In this document: positions 1 to 7,976 of the stretch, in pieces
How the letters are laid out: each line of letters starts with the position of its first letter
Numbering within the stretch: position 1 is the first letter of the stretch
Assembly (NCBI GenBank): GCA_045545435.1
Contig: JAZQAV010000111.1
Location: forward strand, 1-17,669
Length of the DNA stretch: 17,669 nucleotides
Direction: 5' to 3'
From: UMGS1502 sp045545435
GTDB taxonomy: Bacteria > Actinomycetota > Coriobacteriia > Coriobacteriales > Eggerthellaceae
Notes under the pieces: generated by a model
Databases searched by the model: none
Seen by the model: only the letters and a program-made list of their open reading frames with translations
What the model was told of the DNA's origin: nothing
Made by a program: the position numbers and the translations under genes

Positions 1-1
1 C

Positions 2-649
2 GACACCGCTGCAAATAATGCAAACGTAGGCAACGGCACCACCGAAAACGGAAAGCAGAAACGCACCCGCCGTGGCGGCCGCCGTCGAAAAACCACCCTT
101 GTTGCGGCAAGCGATAACTCAATGGCCGATCATTCAGGCGAATCGGCTCCTGATGCCGAAAGCACTTCACAGGAAGAAGCTGCTCCCACGACCATCAGCG
201 CCGCGGGAGACGAGATACCTGTTGCTTCCGAACAAAAGAAAAAGCCGCGGAGGTCTCCTGCCAGCAAAAAGGCTAAGCAATCTTCAACGGACGAGGGCGA
301 CAGCGCTCATATCGCCGCTCAAACCGAAACGACAAGTAAAGCTTCTGATGAAATGCCAAGCGAGACTTACGACAAAACGTCTAGCGAGACCTCTGATAGC
401 ACGCCAAGCGATTCCGCACAGGAATCCGCGCCCATGCTTGACCAGATTGAAAGCTACATCACCGACCAACTGGCAAAAGCGGGAGAAACGGGTGTTTCGC
501 TTCAAACGCTGGGAAAGCGCGTGCGCAGCAAATTCCGCACCTTCCGCTTGCACGATTTTGGTTACTCGAAATTCAAAGATCTTCTTGCCAGCATAGATGA
601 AATTGAAATCGAGAAACGCGAAAACGCCTCGTACGCAAAGCTGAAATAG
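2..649 (+). CDS. C-terminal part of a probable NYN-domain/OST-HTH (LOTUS) RNA-associated protein (5' truncated)
   Basis: The reading frame is open from the left edge to the TAG at 647-649, so the gene begins outside the window; the ATG at 122 is internal. The visible 215 residues start with a basic, arginine-rich stretch (KRTRRGGRRRK) and continue into a long acidic, Ser/Thr/Glu-rich linker with loose PSET/SSET/PSDS repeats. The last 70 residues fold-match an OST-HTH (LOTUS) domain: an amphipathic helix beginning at LDQIESYI, the turn GETGVSLQTLGKRV, and the diagnostic aromatic/glycine segment HDFGYSKFKDLL. In bacteria this domain usually sits behind a NYN (LabA/PIN-like) ribonuclease domain, which would lie upstream of the window. 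A role in RNA binding or turnover follows from family knowledge, not from anything catalytic visible here. The OST-HTH call is fairly secure; the NYN part is inferred. Confidence 0.7.
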   Translation, partial: DTAANNANVGNGTTENGKQKRTRRGGRRRKTTLVAASDNSMADHSGESAPDAESTSQEEAAPTTISAAGDEIPVASEQKKKPRRSPASKKAKQSSTDEGDSAHIAAQTETTSKASDEMPSETYDKTSSETSDSTPSDSAQESAPMLDQIESYITDQLAKAGETGVSLQTLGKRVRSKFRTFRLHDFGYSKFKDLLASIDEIEIEKRENASYAKLK

Positions 650-651
650 CT

Positions 652-680
652 TTGGATTACGCGCGATTACAAGTTAGAAT
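652..680 (+). promoter_or_regulatory. Candidate promoter of the antiporter gene
   Basis: TTGGAT at 652-657 and TAGAAT at 675-680 are separated by 17 bases. The -10 matches 5 of 6 consensus bases and the -35 matches 3 of 6. Transcription would begin near 687, just before the strong ribosome binding site AGGAGAAAGGAG at 689-700. It starts directly after the stop codon of the upstream gene, so read-through from that gene is also possible. Confidence 0.45.
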
Positions 681-709
681 AAGGCAACAGGAGAAAGGAG
701 CATCGTAAC

Positions 710-2743
710 ATGGCAACACTGCAGCTTGTTTTGCTTTTGCTTGCTGCTGTTCTGTTCTCCTCCGTTGCCTATCAGCTTGTCCCCCGCATACCCACGCCCC
801 TTGTCCAAATCCTTATGGGCATACTTATCACCATCGTTGCCCAAGACAACATCACCATTGGACTTCGTCCGGACATCTTTTTGATCGTGTTCATTGCGCC
901 TTTGCTGTTCCACGAAGCGCAACGAGCCGACAAAACGCTGCTTTGGGTTAACCGTCGCTCGCTGATATCTTATGCCATCGGCTTGGTAGTGCTCATCACG
1001 TTCACCGTCGGGTTCACCGTGCACGCACTTATCCCCTCTGTTCCGCTTGCCGCAGCATTAGCGTTAGGCGCTGCCCTTGGCCCCACCGACCCCATTGCTG
1101 TTGCATCGGTATCGAAAGAAGCGCGTATTCCCGAGCGTCAAAACACTATTTTGCAAGGCGAATCGCTCATAAACGATGCTTCCGGCATCGTTTCGTTCCA
1201 GTTTGCGCTGGCGGCGGCCGTAACCGGAGCTTTTTCTTTGGCCGACGCCCTTGCCACCTTTGCGATTGAGTTCTTCGGAGGCATCGCCTTAGGTCTTGTC
1301 TTGGGATATCTCATCACCAGGATCATCCGCCGTATTCGCAATATGGGCTTGGAAAACATAACGTTTCACGTATTGTTGGAAGTATTCACGCCGTTCATCG
1401 TCTACCTCCTTGCCGACACCGTGCACTTCAGCGGCGTTCTGGCGGTAGTTGCCTGCGGAATAGTTATGTCACTTGCGCGCCCCAACCTTGGCCCGTTGGC
1501 CGCGCGCTTCAATATCGTCGCTTCCAGCTTTTGGCAAGTGCTGGTGTTTGCGCTTAACGGAATCGTTTTCGTGCTGCTTGGCACCCAGCTTCCAAACGCT
1601 ATCGGAAACACCTGGAACGACAACGGCATCAGCAACTTCGATTTGGCATTCTACGTCCTTGTGATCACACTTGTGCTGCACGGAACGCGTCTTGCGTGGT
1701 CACTGGTCAACGAGACGATTGCCGATTATTCCGAAAAGAAAAAACGCCGTTTTTCGCAACGCTTGCGCGCCGCTGCCATAACAACGCTCTCGGGCGCGAA
1801 GGGTACCATCACGCTTGCCATCATGTTCACCATTCCCCTCTGGATTAACGACGGGCTGTCCATCTCGCGCTTCCCAAACCGTGATTTGCTCATCTTCTTG
1901 GCAAGCGGCGTTATCGTGATGACGCTTCTTCTGGCGACGTACGCCGTACCGCTTTTAGCCCCACGGCCAAAAGACGAAAGCGATCAAGCAAAGCGCGACA
2001 TCGAAACAACGGTCGAGATTATGCGCGCCGTTATCGAAGACCTTACGTCTCACATCAAACCACAAAATCGAGCCGAGATTTCAGAGGTTATCCACCGCTA
2101 CAATGAACGCATATCGCGCATCCAAAACCATTCAGAGTTCCTAGAAGAAGAATCGGACACCGAACTGCGCATTCAGGTTCTTCAATGGGAGCAGGATTAC
2201 ATCATTGAGCGTATCGAGGATGGAAGCGTCCCGCCGGTTGAGGCTTACCAAGTGCTTTCATCGCTTTCTCGAAGCGAAGAAATACTTCGCCAAGACCATG
2301 TTCACACCGCCGCGGTCATTCGGCGCTTAAAACGCGTTCTGAACGCTCTGAGGACGGTTTTGAGGCGCTTTAGGACCAAGTTACCAGGACCCGACCGCGT
2401 AAACGGCCCCCTTATCAAGCAAAAGCTTCAAGCAGACGCGCTCAAGTTCGCCATCGACAAGATGAGCGAAGAGATGGCCGAATCGGAAATCGCCACCGAA
2501 TCGTTTAGCCGCTTGATACTGGAGTACCAACGCTCACTGCGCGCCATCCGTGCAAAGAGCCCCTCCATCACGCAGGTAACCAGGCGCGAGGATGCCGCAG
2601 AAGAGGTTATCAAGCATGCCCTGCACGAAGAGTTGGAGCAAATACAAACAGCGTACGATGAGGGTCGCCTTTCCCGTGCAGCCGCACAGCAAATGCGCCA
2701 CAACGTGTACCTTATGCTGCTTGACCTTGAAGACTACCTGTAG
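710..2743 (+). CDS. CPA1-family Na+(K+)/H+ antiporter (NhaP-like) with long cytoplasmic C-terminal domain
   Basis: Integral membrane exchanger that would swap cytoplasmic Na+ or K+ for protons and help pH and salt homeostasis. The first ~425 of 677 residues form about a dozen hydrophobic segments. Two CPA1 hallmarks are visible: GPTDPIA at residues 124-130 and ESLINDASG at 151-159, where N155-D156 is the ion-binding ND pair. A late membrane segment contains GAKGTITLAIMF, matching the conserved glycine-rich helix near the exchanger core. Residues ~430-677 are soluble, charged and helical, probably coiled coil, and longer than in minimal NhaP proteins; such tails usually regulate transport. The ATG is chosen because AGGAGAAAGGAG ends ten bases upstream. 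It stands alone, convergent with argS. The transported cation cannot be told from sequence. Confidence 0.9.
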   Translation: MATLQLVLLLLAAVLFSSVAYQLVPRIPTPLVQILMGILITIVAQDNITIGLRPDIFLIVFIAPLLFHEAQRADKTLLWVNRRSLISYAIGLVVLITFTVGFTVHALIPSVPLAAALALGAALGPTDPIAVASVSKEARIPERQNTILQGESLINDASGIVSFQFALAAAVTGAFSLADALATFAIEFFGGIALGLVLGYLITRIIRRIRNMGLENITFHVLLEVFTPFIVYLLADTVHFSGVLAVVACGIVMSLARPNLGPLAARFNIVASSFWQVLVFALNGIVFVLLGTQLPNAIGNTWNDNGISNFDLAFYVLVITLVLHGTRLAWSLVNETIADYSEKKKRRFSQRLRAAAITTLSGAKGTITLAIMFTIPLWINDGLSISRFPNRDLLIFLASGVIVMTLLLATYAVPLLAPRPKDESDQAKRDIETTVEIMRAVIEDLTSHIKPQNRAEISEVIHRYNERISRIQNHSEFLEEESDTELRIQVLQWEQDYIIERIEDGSVPPVEAYQVLSSLSRSEEILRQDHVHTAAVIRRLKRVLNALRTVLRRFRTKLPGPDRVNGPLIKQKLQADALKFAIDKMSEEMAESEIATESFSRLILEYQRSLRAIRAKSPSITQVTRREDAAEEVIKHALHEELEQIQTAYDEGRLSRAAAQQMRHNVYLMLLDLEDYL

Positions 2744-2871
2744 CAATTACGGGCGCGCGAGGGAAATAAGGAGCCTCAGACCGGCTTCTGGCTATATCCG
2801 ATGACCAGATGAGTGAAAACGCATTGCAAAACCCGCGTTACACACGACGCCCCTAGCTGCCCCCCCAACAC

Positions 2872-2905
2872 AAAAAGGGTGCGCTGCTTTTATGCATGCG
2901 CACCC
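2872..2905 (-). terminator. Rho-independent terminator of the argF-argS operon
   Basis: GGGTGCGC (2877-2884) pairs perfectly with GCGCACCC (2898-2905) around a 13-base loop. Read on the minus strand the hairpin is followed by five T, so it ends transcription coming from argS. On the plus strand it has no T-run and would be a poor stop for the antiporter gene, for which no clear terminator is visible in 2744-2871. Confidence 0.8.
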
Positions 2906-2938
2906 AAATTTGCTGCGGTTTTATGCGATTCGTTTGCT

Positions 2939-4660
2939 TTACATACGCGCCGGCGCACTGACGCCCAAAAGGCTCAGCGTGAGGGCTAACACGATGCGCA
3001 CGCTCTCAGCCAGGGCCAAGCGCGCGTTTTTAACCGCTTCGGGTTCACCCATAATGCGGCACTCGGTATAAAACTGATGGAATTCCGCGGCAAGTTCCTG
3101 CGCGTAATGCGTAAGGCGGAACGGCGCCCTGTCGCGCGCGGCAAGTTCAATGAGCTCGGCGAAATCGTCCATTTTGCGCATGAGGGCAAGCTCTGGTTCG
3201 GCCACAAGGACACTGAGGTCTGCATCGGCACCAACCAAACGAGCGGCTAAGTCACGCGGATTGGCTTGCTCAACCTCTTCTGCTGGCATACCCACCTCAA
3301 GAGCGGCTTTGCGCAAAATGGAGCAAATGCGCGCATGAGCGTATTGGACGTAGTACACAGGATTCGACGCATCCTGTTTCTTTGCCACCTCGATATCGAA
3401 ATCAATTGGCTGATCGCTTGAGCGCGAAAGCATGAGATAACGTGTGGCGTCCGGACCAACTTCGTCAATAAGTTCGGCAAAGGTGATCATTTCACCCGTT
3501 CGCTTTGACATGCGCACGGGCTCTCCGTCACGCAGCAAGTTAACCAACTGGCCCAACACAACTTCAAGAACGCCCTCGTGACCGCCTGCTGCAAGCATTG
3601 CCTCGCAACGAGCAATGTAGCCGTGGTGGTCGGCGCCCCAAATGTCGATAAGGTGGGTGAAACCGCGATCGAGTTTGTTGTAATGATACGCAATGTCGCT
3701 CATGAAATAGGTGTACTCACCGTTTGCCTTAATGAGCACGCGATCTTTGGTGTCCCCGAAATCGGTTGAACGGAACCACAGGGCATCGTCTTTTTCGTAG
3801 ACGCAATTCCTTTCGCGCATGGCAACAAGGGCGCGGTCGATGGCGCTTAAGCCCTCGGCATCCTTTTCGTACAGCGAACGCTCCGAAAAGAACAGATCGA
3901 AAGAGTTTCCGAAACCCTCAAGCGTTTGCTGCACCAGCGCGAGCATCTTCTTGTACGCGAGCTCACGGAACGCTACAAGGCGTTCCTCTTCAAGCACATC
4001 GAGCCATTTATTGCCATCTTGCTCGATGATTTCTTGTGCTATATCGGCCACATACGATCCGCCGTAGCAGTTTTCGGGCATGGGAACATCGTTGCCCAGC
4101 GCCTGCAAATAGCGCACGTTAACGCTGTTGGCGAACACATCCATTTGCACGCCGTGGTCGTTTACGTAAAACTCTTCGTAAACGTTGTAGCCCGCATGGC
4201 GCATGACGCGCGCCATAGCATCTCCCAACGCCGCCCAGCGCCCATGGCCAACGTGCATGGGGCCCGTAGGGTTAGCAGAGACGTACTCCAAATTAACGCG
4301 ACCGGGCTTTTCGGCGCCTTTGCCGAAGCTTTCGCCCTGCTCGCGAACTGTTGCCACCACATTTTGCAGCACCGACTCGGACAACTTGAAGTTGATGAAG
4401 CCAGGTCCTGCTATTTCAACGCTCGATATAACGTCGTTTTCGGGCAAATGCTCAACGATGGTAGCTGCAATATCGCGCGGAGCTTTATGCGCAAGCTTCG
4501 CAGAGCGCATCGCAACCGTAGACGCCCAATCGCCGTTGGAAAGATCGCGCGGACGCTCGAGCGCCGCTGCGGGAGCTTCTGCCATGTTCAGCGAACCATC
4601 GGCAATCGCTTGCGCAACAGCCGTGTTTACAATAGTTTCCAGTTGATCGCGAATCTGCAT
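2939..4660 (-). CDS. argS: Arginyl-tRNA synthetase
   Basis: Class I aminoacyl-tRNA synthetase that charges tRNA-Arg with arginine in the cytoplasm. The 573-residue product has the usual family layout. Residues 1-110 are the ArgRS N-terminal additional domain that contacts the tRNA. The catalytic Rossmann fold carries ANPTGPMHVGH (HIGH motif HVGH at 136-139) and MSKRTG at 384-389, the ArgRS form of KMSKS. The DALR anticodon-binding domain covers about 440-573 and ends in the typical LLGVSAPARM. The start chosen is the ATG at 4660: GGGGGAG lies eight bases upstream, and the 21 residues that would precede it if translation began earlier overlap the end of argF and look unlike the family. That ribosome binding site lies in the last codons of argF, seven bases separate the genes, and translational coupling is likely. 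Confidence 0.96.
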   Translation of the reverse strand: MQIRDQLETIVNTAVAQAIADGSLNMAEAPAAALERPRDLSNGDWASTVAMRSAKLAHKAPRDIAATIVEHLPENDVISSVEIAGPGFINFKLSESVLQNVVATVREQGESFGKGAEKPGRVNLEYVSANPTGPMHVGHGRWAALGDAMARVMRHAGYNVYEEFYVNDHGVQMDVFANSVNVRYLQALGNDVPMPENCYGGSYVADIAQEIIEQDGNKWLDVLEEERLVAFRELAYKKMLALVQQTLEGFGNSFDLFFSERSLYEKDAEGLSAIDRALVAMRERNCVYEKDDALWFRSTDFGDTKDRVLIKANGEYTYFMSDIAYHYNKLDRGFTHLIDIWGADHHGYIARCEAMLAAGGHEGVLEVVLGQLVNLLRDGEPVRMSKRTGEMITFAELIDEVGPDATRYLMLSRSSDQPIDFDIEVAKKQDASNPVYYVQYAHARICSILRKAALEVGMPAEEVEQANPRDLAARLVGADADLSVLVAEPELALMRKMDDFAELIELAARDRAPFRLTHYAQELAAEFHQFYTECRIMGEPEAVKNARLALAESVRIVLALTLSLLGVSAPARM

Positions 4661-4667
4661 GATATGG

Positions 4668-5681
4668 TTACTCCCCCAACGGTTCGTCTGAAAGCGTTGC
4701 GTACATGATGGCCTTAATCGCATGCATACGATTCTCGGCTTCTTCGAACACTACCGAGCGGGGTCCTTCAAACACCTCGTCGGTAACTTCCATTTCAGAA
4801 ATGCCGAATTGTTCGAAAATGTTCTTTCCCACCGCGGTTTTAATGTCATGATACGCGGGCAAACAGTGCATGAGCTTGGCGGTAGGTTTGGCGTACGAAA
4901 ATGCCTTTTCGTTAATTTGATAGGGCGAGAGCAAGCGAATGCGCTCGGCCCACACCTCGTTGGGCTCACCCATGGAAACCCATACATCGGTGTAGAGCAC
5001 ATCTGCATTGGCGCAGCCTTCAGCCACGTCAGACGTGCAGCTGATAACGGCTCCCGTTTCGGCAGCGATAGCCTGGCACGTTTCAACCAGCCAAGGCTCC
5101 GGAAGGTTTTCAGCCGGTCCGCACGCCGTGTAGTTAACGCCCAATTTTGCGCAGACGACCATGAGCGAATTGGCAACGTTATTGCGCGCATCGCCCATGA
5201 ACACCAGTTTACGCCCATGAAGGTCGTCGCCGAACAGCTCGCGCATTGTGAGCATGTCGGCGATCATCTGCGTAGGATGCCACTCGTCGGTGAGGCCATT
5301 CCACACGGGACAATCGGCATACTGGGCAATTTCCTCAACAATGGACTGCCCGAAACCGCGATATTCAATACCATCGTAAAACCTGCTGAGCACGCGCGCC
5401 GAATCGGCAATTGATTCTTTTTTGGCAACCTGCGAGCCCGCGGAATCAAGGTAGGTGACATTCATGCCCAAGTCATAGGCGCCCACCTCAAAGGAGCATC
5501 GCGTACGAGTAGAGGTTTTCTCAAACAAGAGCACAATGTTTTTACCCTCAAGATAGCGATGCGGAATTCCCGCCTTCTTCATGCTTTTCAAACGCGCTGC
5601 AACCTGAACAAGATGATCTATTTCCTCAGAAGAGAAATCGATCAATTTCAAAAAATCGCGCCCTTTGAGGCTGATAGGCAT
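4668..5681 (-). CDS. argF: Ornithine carbamoyltransferase (ArgF/ArcB type)
   Basis: Cytoplasmic enzyme that interconverts ornithine plus carbamoyl phosphate and citrulline plus phosphate. The 337-residue protein is full length for the long ArgF/ArgI/ArcB type. Visible motifs are STRTR at 57-61 (carbamoyl phosphate), HPTQ at 135-138, the ornithine loop WVSMGE at 234-239 and HCLP at 272-275 with the catalytic cysteine. The start is MPISLKGRDF: AAAGGA lies eight bases upstream, and the predicted transcript begins near 5708, so the longer frame to 5774 would not be transcribed. It is first in an operon with argS. Sequence alone does not separate the biosynthetic role (ArgF) from the catabolic one in the arginine deiminase pathway (ArcB). 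The lack of other biosynthetic arg genes nearby and the likely lineage make the catabolic role a serious possibility. Confidence 0.93.
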   Translation of the reverse strand: MPISLKGRDFLKLIDFSSEEIDHLVQVAARLKSMKKAGIPHRYLEGKNIVLLFEKTSTRTRCSFEVGAYDLGMNVTYLDSAGSQVAKKESIADSARVLSRFYDGIEYRGFGQSIVEEIAQYADCPVWNGLTDEWHPTQMIADMLTMRELFGDDLHGRKLVFMGDARNNVANSLMVVCAKLGVNYTACGPAENLPEPWLVETCQAIAAETGAVISCTSDVAEGCANADVLYTDVWVSMGEPNEVWAERIRLLSPYQINEKAFSYAKPTAKLMHCLPAYHDIKTAVGKNIFEQFGISEMEVTDEVFEGPRSVVFEEAENRMHAIKAIMYATLSDEPLGE

Positions 5682-5714
5682 ATCGTACATCCTTTCATAA
5701 ACGCTGAAGAAACG

Positions 5715-5743
5715 ATTATAGCCGCGACCTTTATATCGATGAA
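5715..5743 (-). promoter_or_regulatory. Promoter of argF-argS
   Basis: On the minus strand a perfect TATAAT (5715-5720) follows the weak -35 element TTCATC (5738-5743) after 17 bases. Transcription would begin near 5708, giving a leader of about 27 bases that contains the ribosome binding site. This supports the short argF start. I could not confirm an ARG box around it. Confidence 0.65.
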
Positions 5744-6063
5744 CTTGTTTTGCGTATTCGCACGTCAAAAACACGGCGACGGTTTTAAGCCACCTGTTTG
5801 CGCCGTTTTCGAATCCTATAGCGGCATGCCTTGCCCTAAAAATATGCCCTTTTGCAGATAAAAGCGTTCTGTATTAGCTCGCAGTTAATGAACCTAATTT
5901 GCTTCTTCCCTATTCTCAGGTGAGCTTGCTTAGCAACCCAGCAGGCAAGGCTCGCACAACGCAACTCGTTGACCCCTACCGCACGTTCGCGCAAACACAG
6001 AAAGGAATGCATAAGGTGGGCCAGCTTTTTTAAGAGGCCCACGCTTTCGCCATCCGCTCGACA
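5744..6063. other. Intergenic region between divergent argF and the HTH gene
   Basis: About 320 bases without a credible gene. Open frames here (for example 5836-6087 on the minus strand) have no ribosome binding site and no recognisable protein character. The region must hold the promoter of the HTH gene, but I see no convincing -35/-10 pair. The one clear structure is the hairpin at 6016-6042. A weaker interrupted inverted repeat, GAGCTTGC with GCAAGGCTC, lies at 5922-5953. Confidence 0.5.
6016..6042 (+). promoter_or_regulatory. Inverted repeat/hairpin just upstream of the HTH gene
   Basis: GTGGGCC (6016-6022) and GGCCCAC (6036-6042) form a perfect 7-bp stem around a 13-base loop containing six T. 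It ends 21 bases before the ATG of the HTH gene. It is not a terminator on either strand because no T-run follows it. It could be an operator for the HTH protein itself or an RNA hairpin in its leader. Confidence 0.4.
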
Positions 6064-6534
6064 ATGAACACGCAAATCCTGCCACATCCTAAGAAAAAGC
6101 GACGCGTTAAGGAGCCTTCAACGCAGGAGCTGCAACAAAAACTGCTGTTTGCTACAACGGTCGAAAAGTTTATTGCAAATCACACCATAAAGCGCAATTT
6201 GTCAGATTATCTCAACCAGCTGCTTGAGGAGAAGTCGCTTAAACGCTCCGATGTCGTGAGGGCAGCGGATCTTAACAGCACCTACGGCTGGGACATATTC
6301 AAAGGAAAGCGTAAACCATCGCGCGAACCGGTGCTGGCCCTGGTTTTCGGTATGCGCTGCACGCTTACCGAAGCTAACCGCGCGCTGCAGGCGGCAGGCC
6401 ACAATCAGCTGTATTGCAAGAATCGCCGGGACGCTATCATCATATTCTGCATTCACAAAGGCTTTTCGCTTCAGCAAGCGAACGAGTTGCTGTACAAATA
6501 CAACGAGGAAACCATCAACGACAAATCGCATTAG
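6064..6534 (+). CDS. Small HTH (XRE-like) DNA-binding protein, partner of the downstream kinase
   Basis: A 156-residue protein of unassigned function. It opens with a very basic tail (HPKKKRRVK, residues 8-16). A likely helical stretch follows (20-55), then a segment resembling a lambda-repressor/XRE helix-turn-helix at about 47-112: SDYLNQLLEEKSLKRSDVV, a short turn, and an expected recognition helix around STYGWDIFKGKRKPSREPVL. Residues ~113-150 look like a second pair of helices (RRDAIIIFCIHKGFSLQQANELLYKY). No signal peptide or membrane segment is seen. There is no recognisable ribosome binding site and an in-frame TAA lies at 6031-6033, so ATG 6064 is the only plausible start. The kinase gene begins 53 bases after its stop, so the two probably work together, for example as a phosphorylated transcription regulator. 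That function is inferred. Confidence 0.75.
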   Translation: MNTQILPHPKKKRRVKEPSTQELQQKLLFATTVEKFIANHTIKRNLSDYLNQLLEEKSLKRSDVVRAADLNSTYGWDIFKGKRKPSREPVLALVFGMRCTLTEANRALQAAGHNQLYCKNRRDAIIIFCIHKGFSLQQANELLYKYNEETINDKSH

Positions 6535-6575
6535 CAATACGCTGTCACTGCGATTACCGCTCGTTTACCATCGGC

Positions 6576-6581
6576 TACAAT
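6576..6581 (+). promoter_or_regulatory. -10 element giving a probable leaderless kinase transcript
   Basis: TACAAT at 6576-6581 matches 5 of 6 bases of the -10 consensus and ends six bases before the kinase ATG at 6588. Transcription would start at or next to that A, giving a leaderless mRNA. No Shine-Dalgarno sequence is present before the ATG. The -35 region is weak (no good match at 16-18 bases). Confidence 0.45.
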
Positions 6582-6587
6582 ACACAT

Positions 6588-7976
6588 ATGGAAACTGATG
6601 AATTGTCTGCATACCTCAATTCACTCGAACGCGAGAAAGACTTTCGCGTCGGCAAGGTGTTGAAGCAAACGCCGTTCGAAACCACTCAGCTGGTAACGCT
6701 GGTGCAAGACGGCTCGCTCTATGGCCCTTTCGTTCGCAAGATTATCAAAGGCGACGTCGGGCTTGGTTCCGCTTATGAGCAGCTGTTCAATGCTCAGCAC
6801 AAGGGGTTTTCGTATCCGCATTTGCCCCTTGTCCACGAATGCTATCACCATGACAACGACCTGGTTGTTGTCATGGAATACATAAAAGGCGAAACCCTTC
6901 AGGACATGGTTTACCGCTGCAACCCTTCAGTTGCGCTTGCGATGAATGTGTTCCCAGAAATTTGCGACGCTGTTTCCGAACTGCATAACGGATTCAACCC
7001 ACCCATCATCCACCGGGACATAAAGCCTTCCAACGTTATCGTTCGTGAAGGGCGCCCCATTCTTATCGACTTCGGCATTTCGCGTACGTTCAACGCAAAC
7101 AAGACCAAGGACACTAACGTGTTCGGTACGGAAGGTTTTGCCCCACCGGAGCAGTTTGGATTCGGTCAGACCTCGGTAAGAAGCGATGTGTACGCTTTGG
7201 GAATGCTTTTGTACTTTTGCCTAACCGAGGAGATTCCTTCAGCGGGAACAAGGGAATCTGTGCTTGGTGATGAGCACATACCGTACGCACTCCAGCATGT
7301 GTTAGCTACCGCCATCGCGCTCGACCCCGCAGATCGGTTTGCCAGTGTTGAGGCTCTGAAAAATGCATTCTTGAATGCGTCTCGTGCGCCAATGCAACAG
7401 CCAAGCTCTTCACCGCAACAGCAAGCGGTCGATAAGAGCAGTGCGAATTCTACGAACCGGAACAAAGGGGCGCAAAATCAACAACAATGGGGAGAAACAG
7501 CTCATCAAACCAACGCTTCATGGACCCCGCAGTCACAGCCTACCGCTCGCATATCGCAAGCGTCACAAGATGCGCAAGACCAAGTTGCCTCATACGCCGC
7601 AAGGATAGATGACTCTTTATCACAAGCCAAACTTCACTTTGGACAGAGCACCGGTCGAGTCCTCTGGGGAATTCTGTACAATCTTATCGTCATAGCTGTT
7701 GCGATCGAGCTTGTTGGGATAGCTTTGCCAGCGTTTCCCGCCACATTGATGAATGAACATTTTAATTTACAAAGCTCCGCCTCTGTGATTGTGTACGTCC
7801 TGTACATCGGATGGATAGTTGTAATTGCATTCGCCCTATTAGATAAATCGCGCCTGCGTAAACGATTTCCGAAACTTGAAAAATGGCAATGGTGGCATGG
7901 CTTGATATCGGTTATCGCTTATTTTGGCATCATGTACTTTATTGCGTGGGTTCTTGCGTATTTAACGGGAGCTTAG
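6588..7976 (+). CDS. Membrane-anchored Ser/Thr protein kinase (Hanks type)
   Basis: A 462-residue eukaryotic-like kinase. The catalytic domain spans about residues 18-264: ATP-binding lysine K51 in FVRKIIKG, catalytic loop HRDIKPSN (142-149, D144, K146, N149), metal-binding DFG (161-163), activation segment ending in GTEGFAPPEQ (180-189), and SDVYALG in the F helix. The nucleotide loop reads GKVLKQTPFETT, without the usual GxGxxG. Residues ~265-335 are a Gln/Ser-rich linker. Three membrane segments close the protein (about 357-385, 397-418 and 435-460), so the kinase domain faces the cytoplasm on an N-terminal arm. There are no PASTA or other extracellular sensor domains. The start at 6588 is taken because the protein alignment begins there and a -10 box sits directly upstream; the frame extends further left without kinase character. 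It sits 53 bases behind the HTH gene. Confidence 0.9.
   Translation: METDELSAYLNSLEREKDFRVGKVLKQTPFETTQLVTLVQDGSLYGPFVRKIIKGDVGLGSAYEQLFNAQHKGFSYPHLPLVHECYHHDNDLVVVMEYIKGETLQDMVYRCNPSVALAMNVFPEICDAVSELHNGFNPPIIHRDIKPSNVIVREGRPILIDFGISRTFNANKTKDTNVFGTEGFAPPEQFGFGQTSVRSDVYALGMLLYFCLTEEIPSAGTRESVLGDEHIPYALQHVLATAIALDPADRFASVEALKNAFLNASRAPMQQPSSSPQQQAVDKSSANSTNRNKGAQNQQQWGETAHQTNASWTPQSQPTARISQASQDAQDQVASYAARIDDSLSQAKLHFGQSTGRVLWGILYNLIVIAVAIELVGIALPAFPATLMNEHFNLQSSASVIVYVLYIGWIVVIAFALLDKSRLRKRFPKLEKWQWWHGLISVIAYFGIMYFIAWVLAYLTGA

Noticed and set aside
3926..4708. 260-residue plus-strand frame antisense to argS
   Set aside because: A long shadow frame caused by codon bias of argS; no start signal and no recognisable protein family.
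5836..6087. 83-residue minus-strand open frame in the argF/HTH intergenic region
   Set aside because: No ribosome binding site, no domain character, overlaps the start of the HTH gene, and is rich in Cys and Arg as random frames often are.
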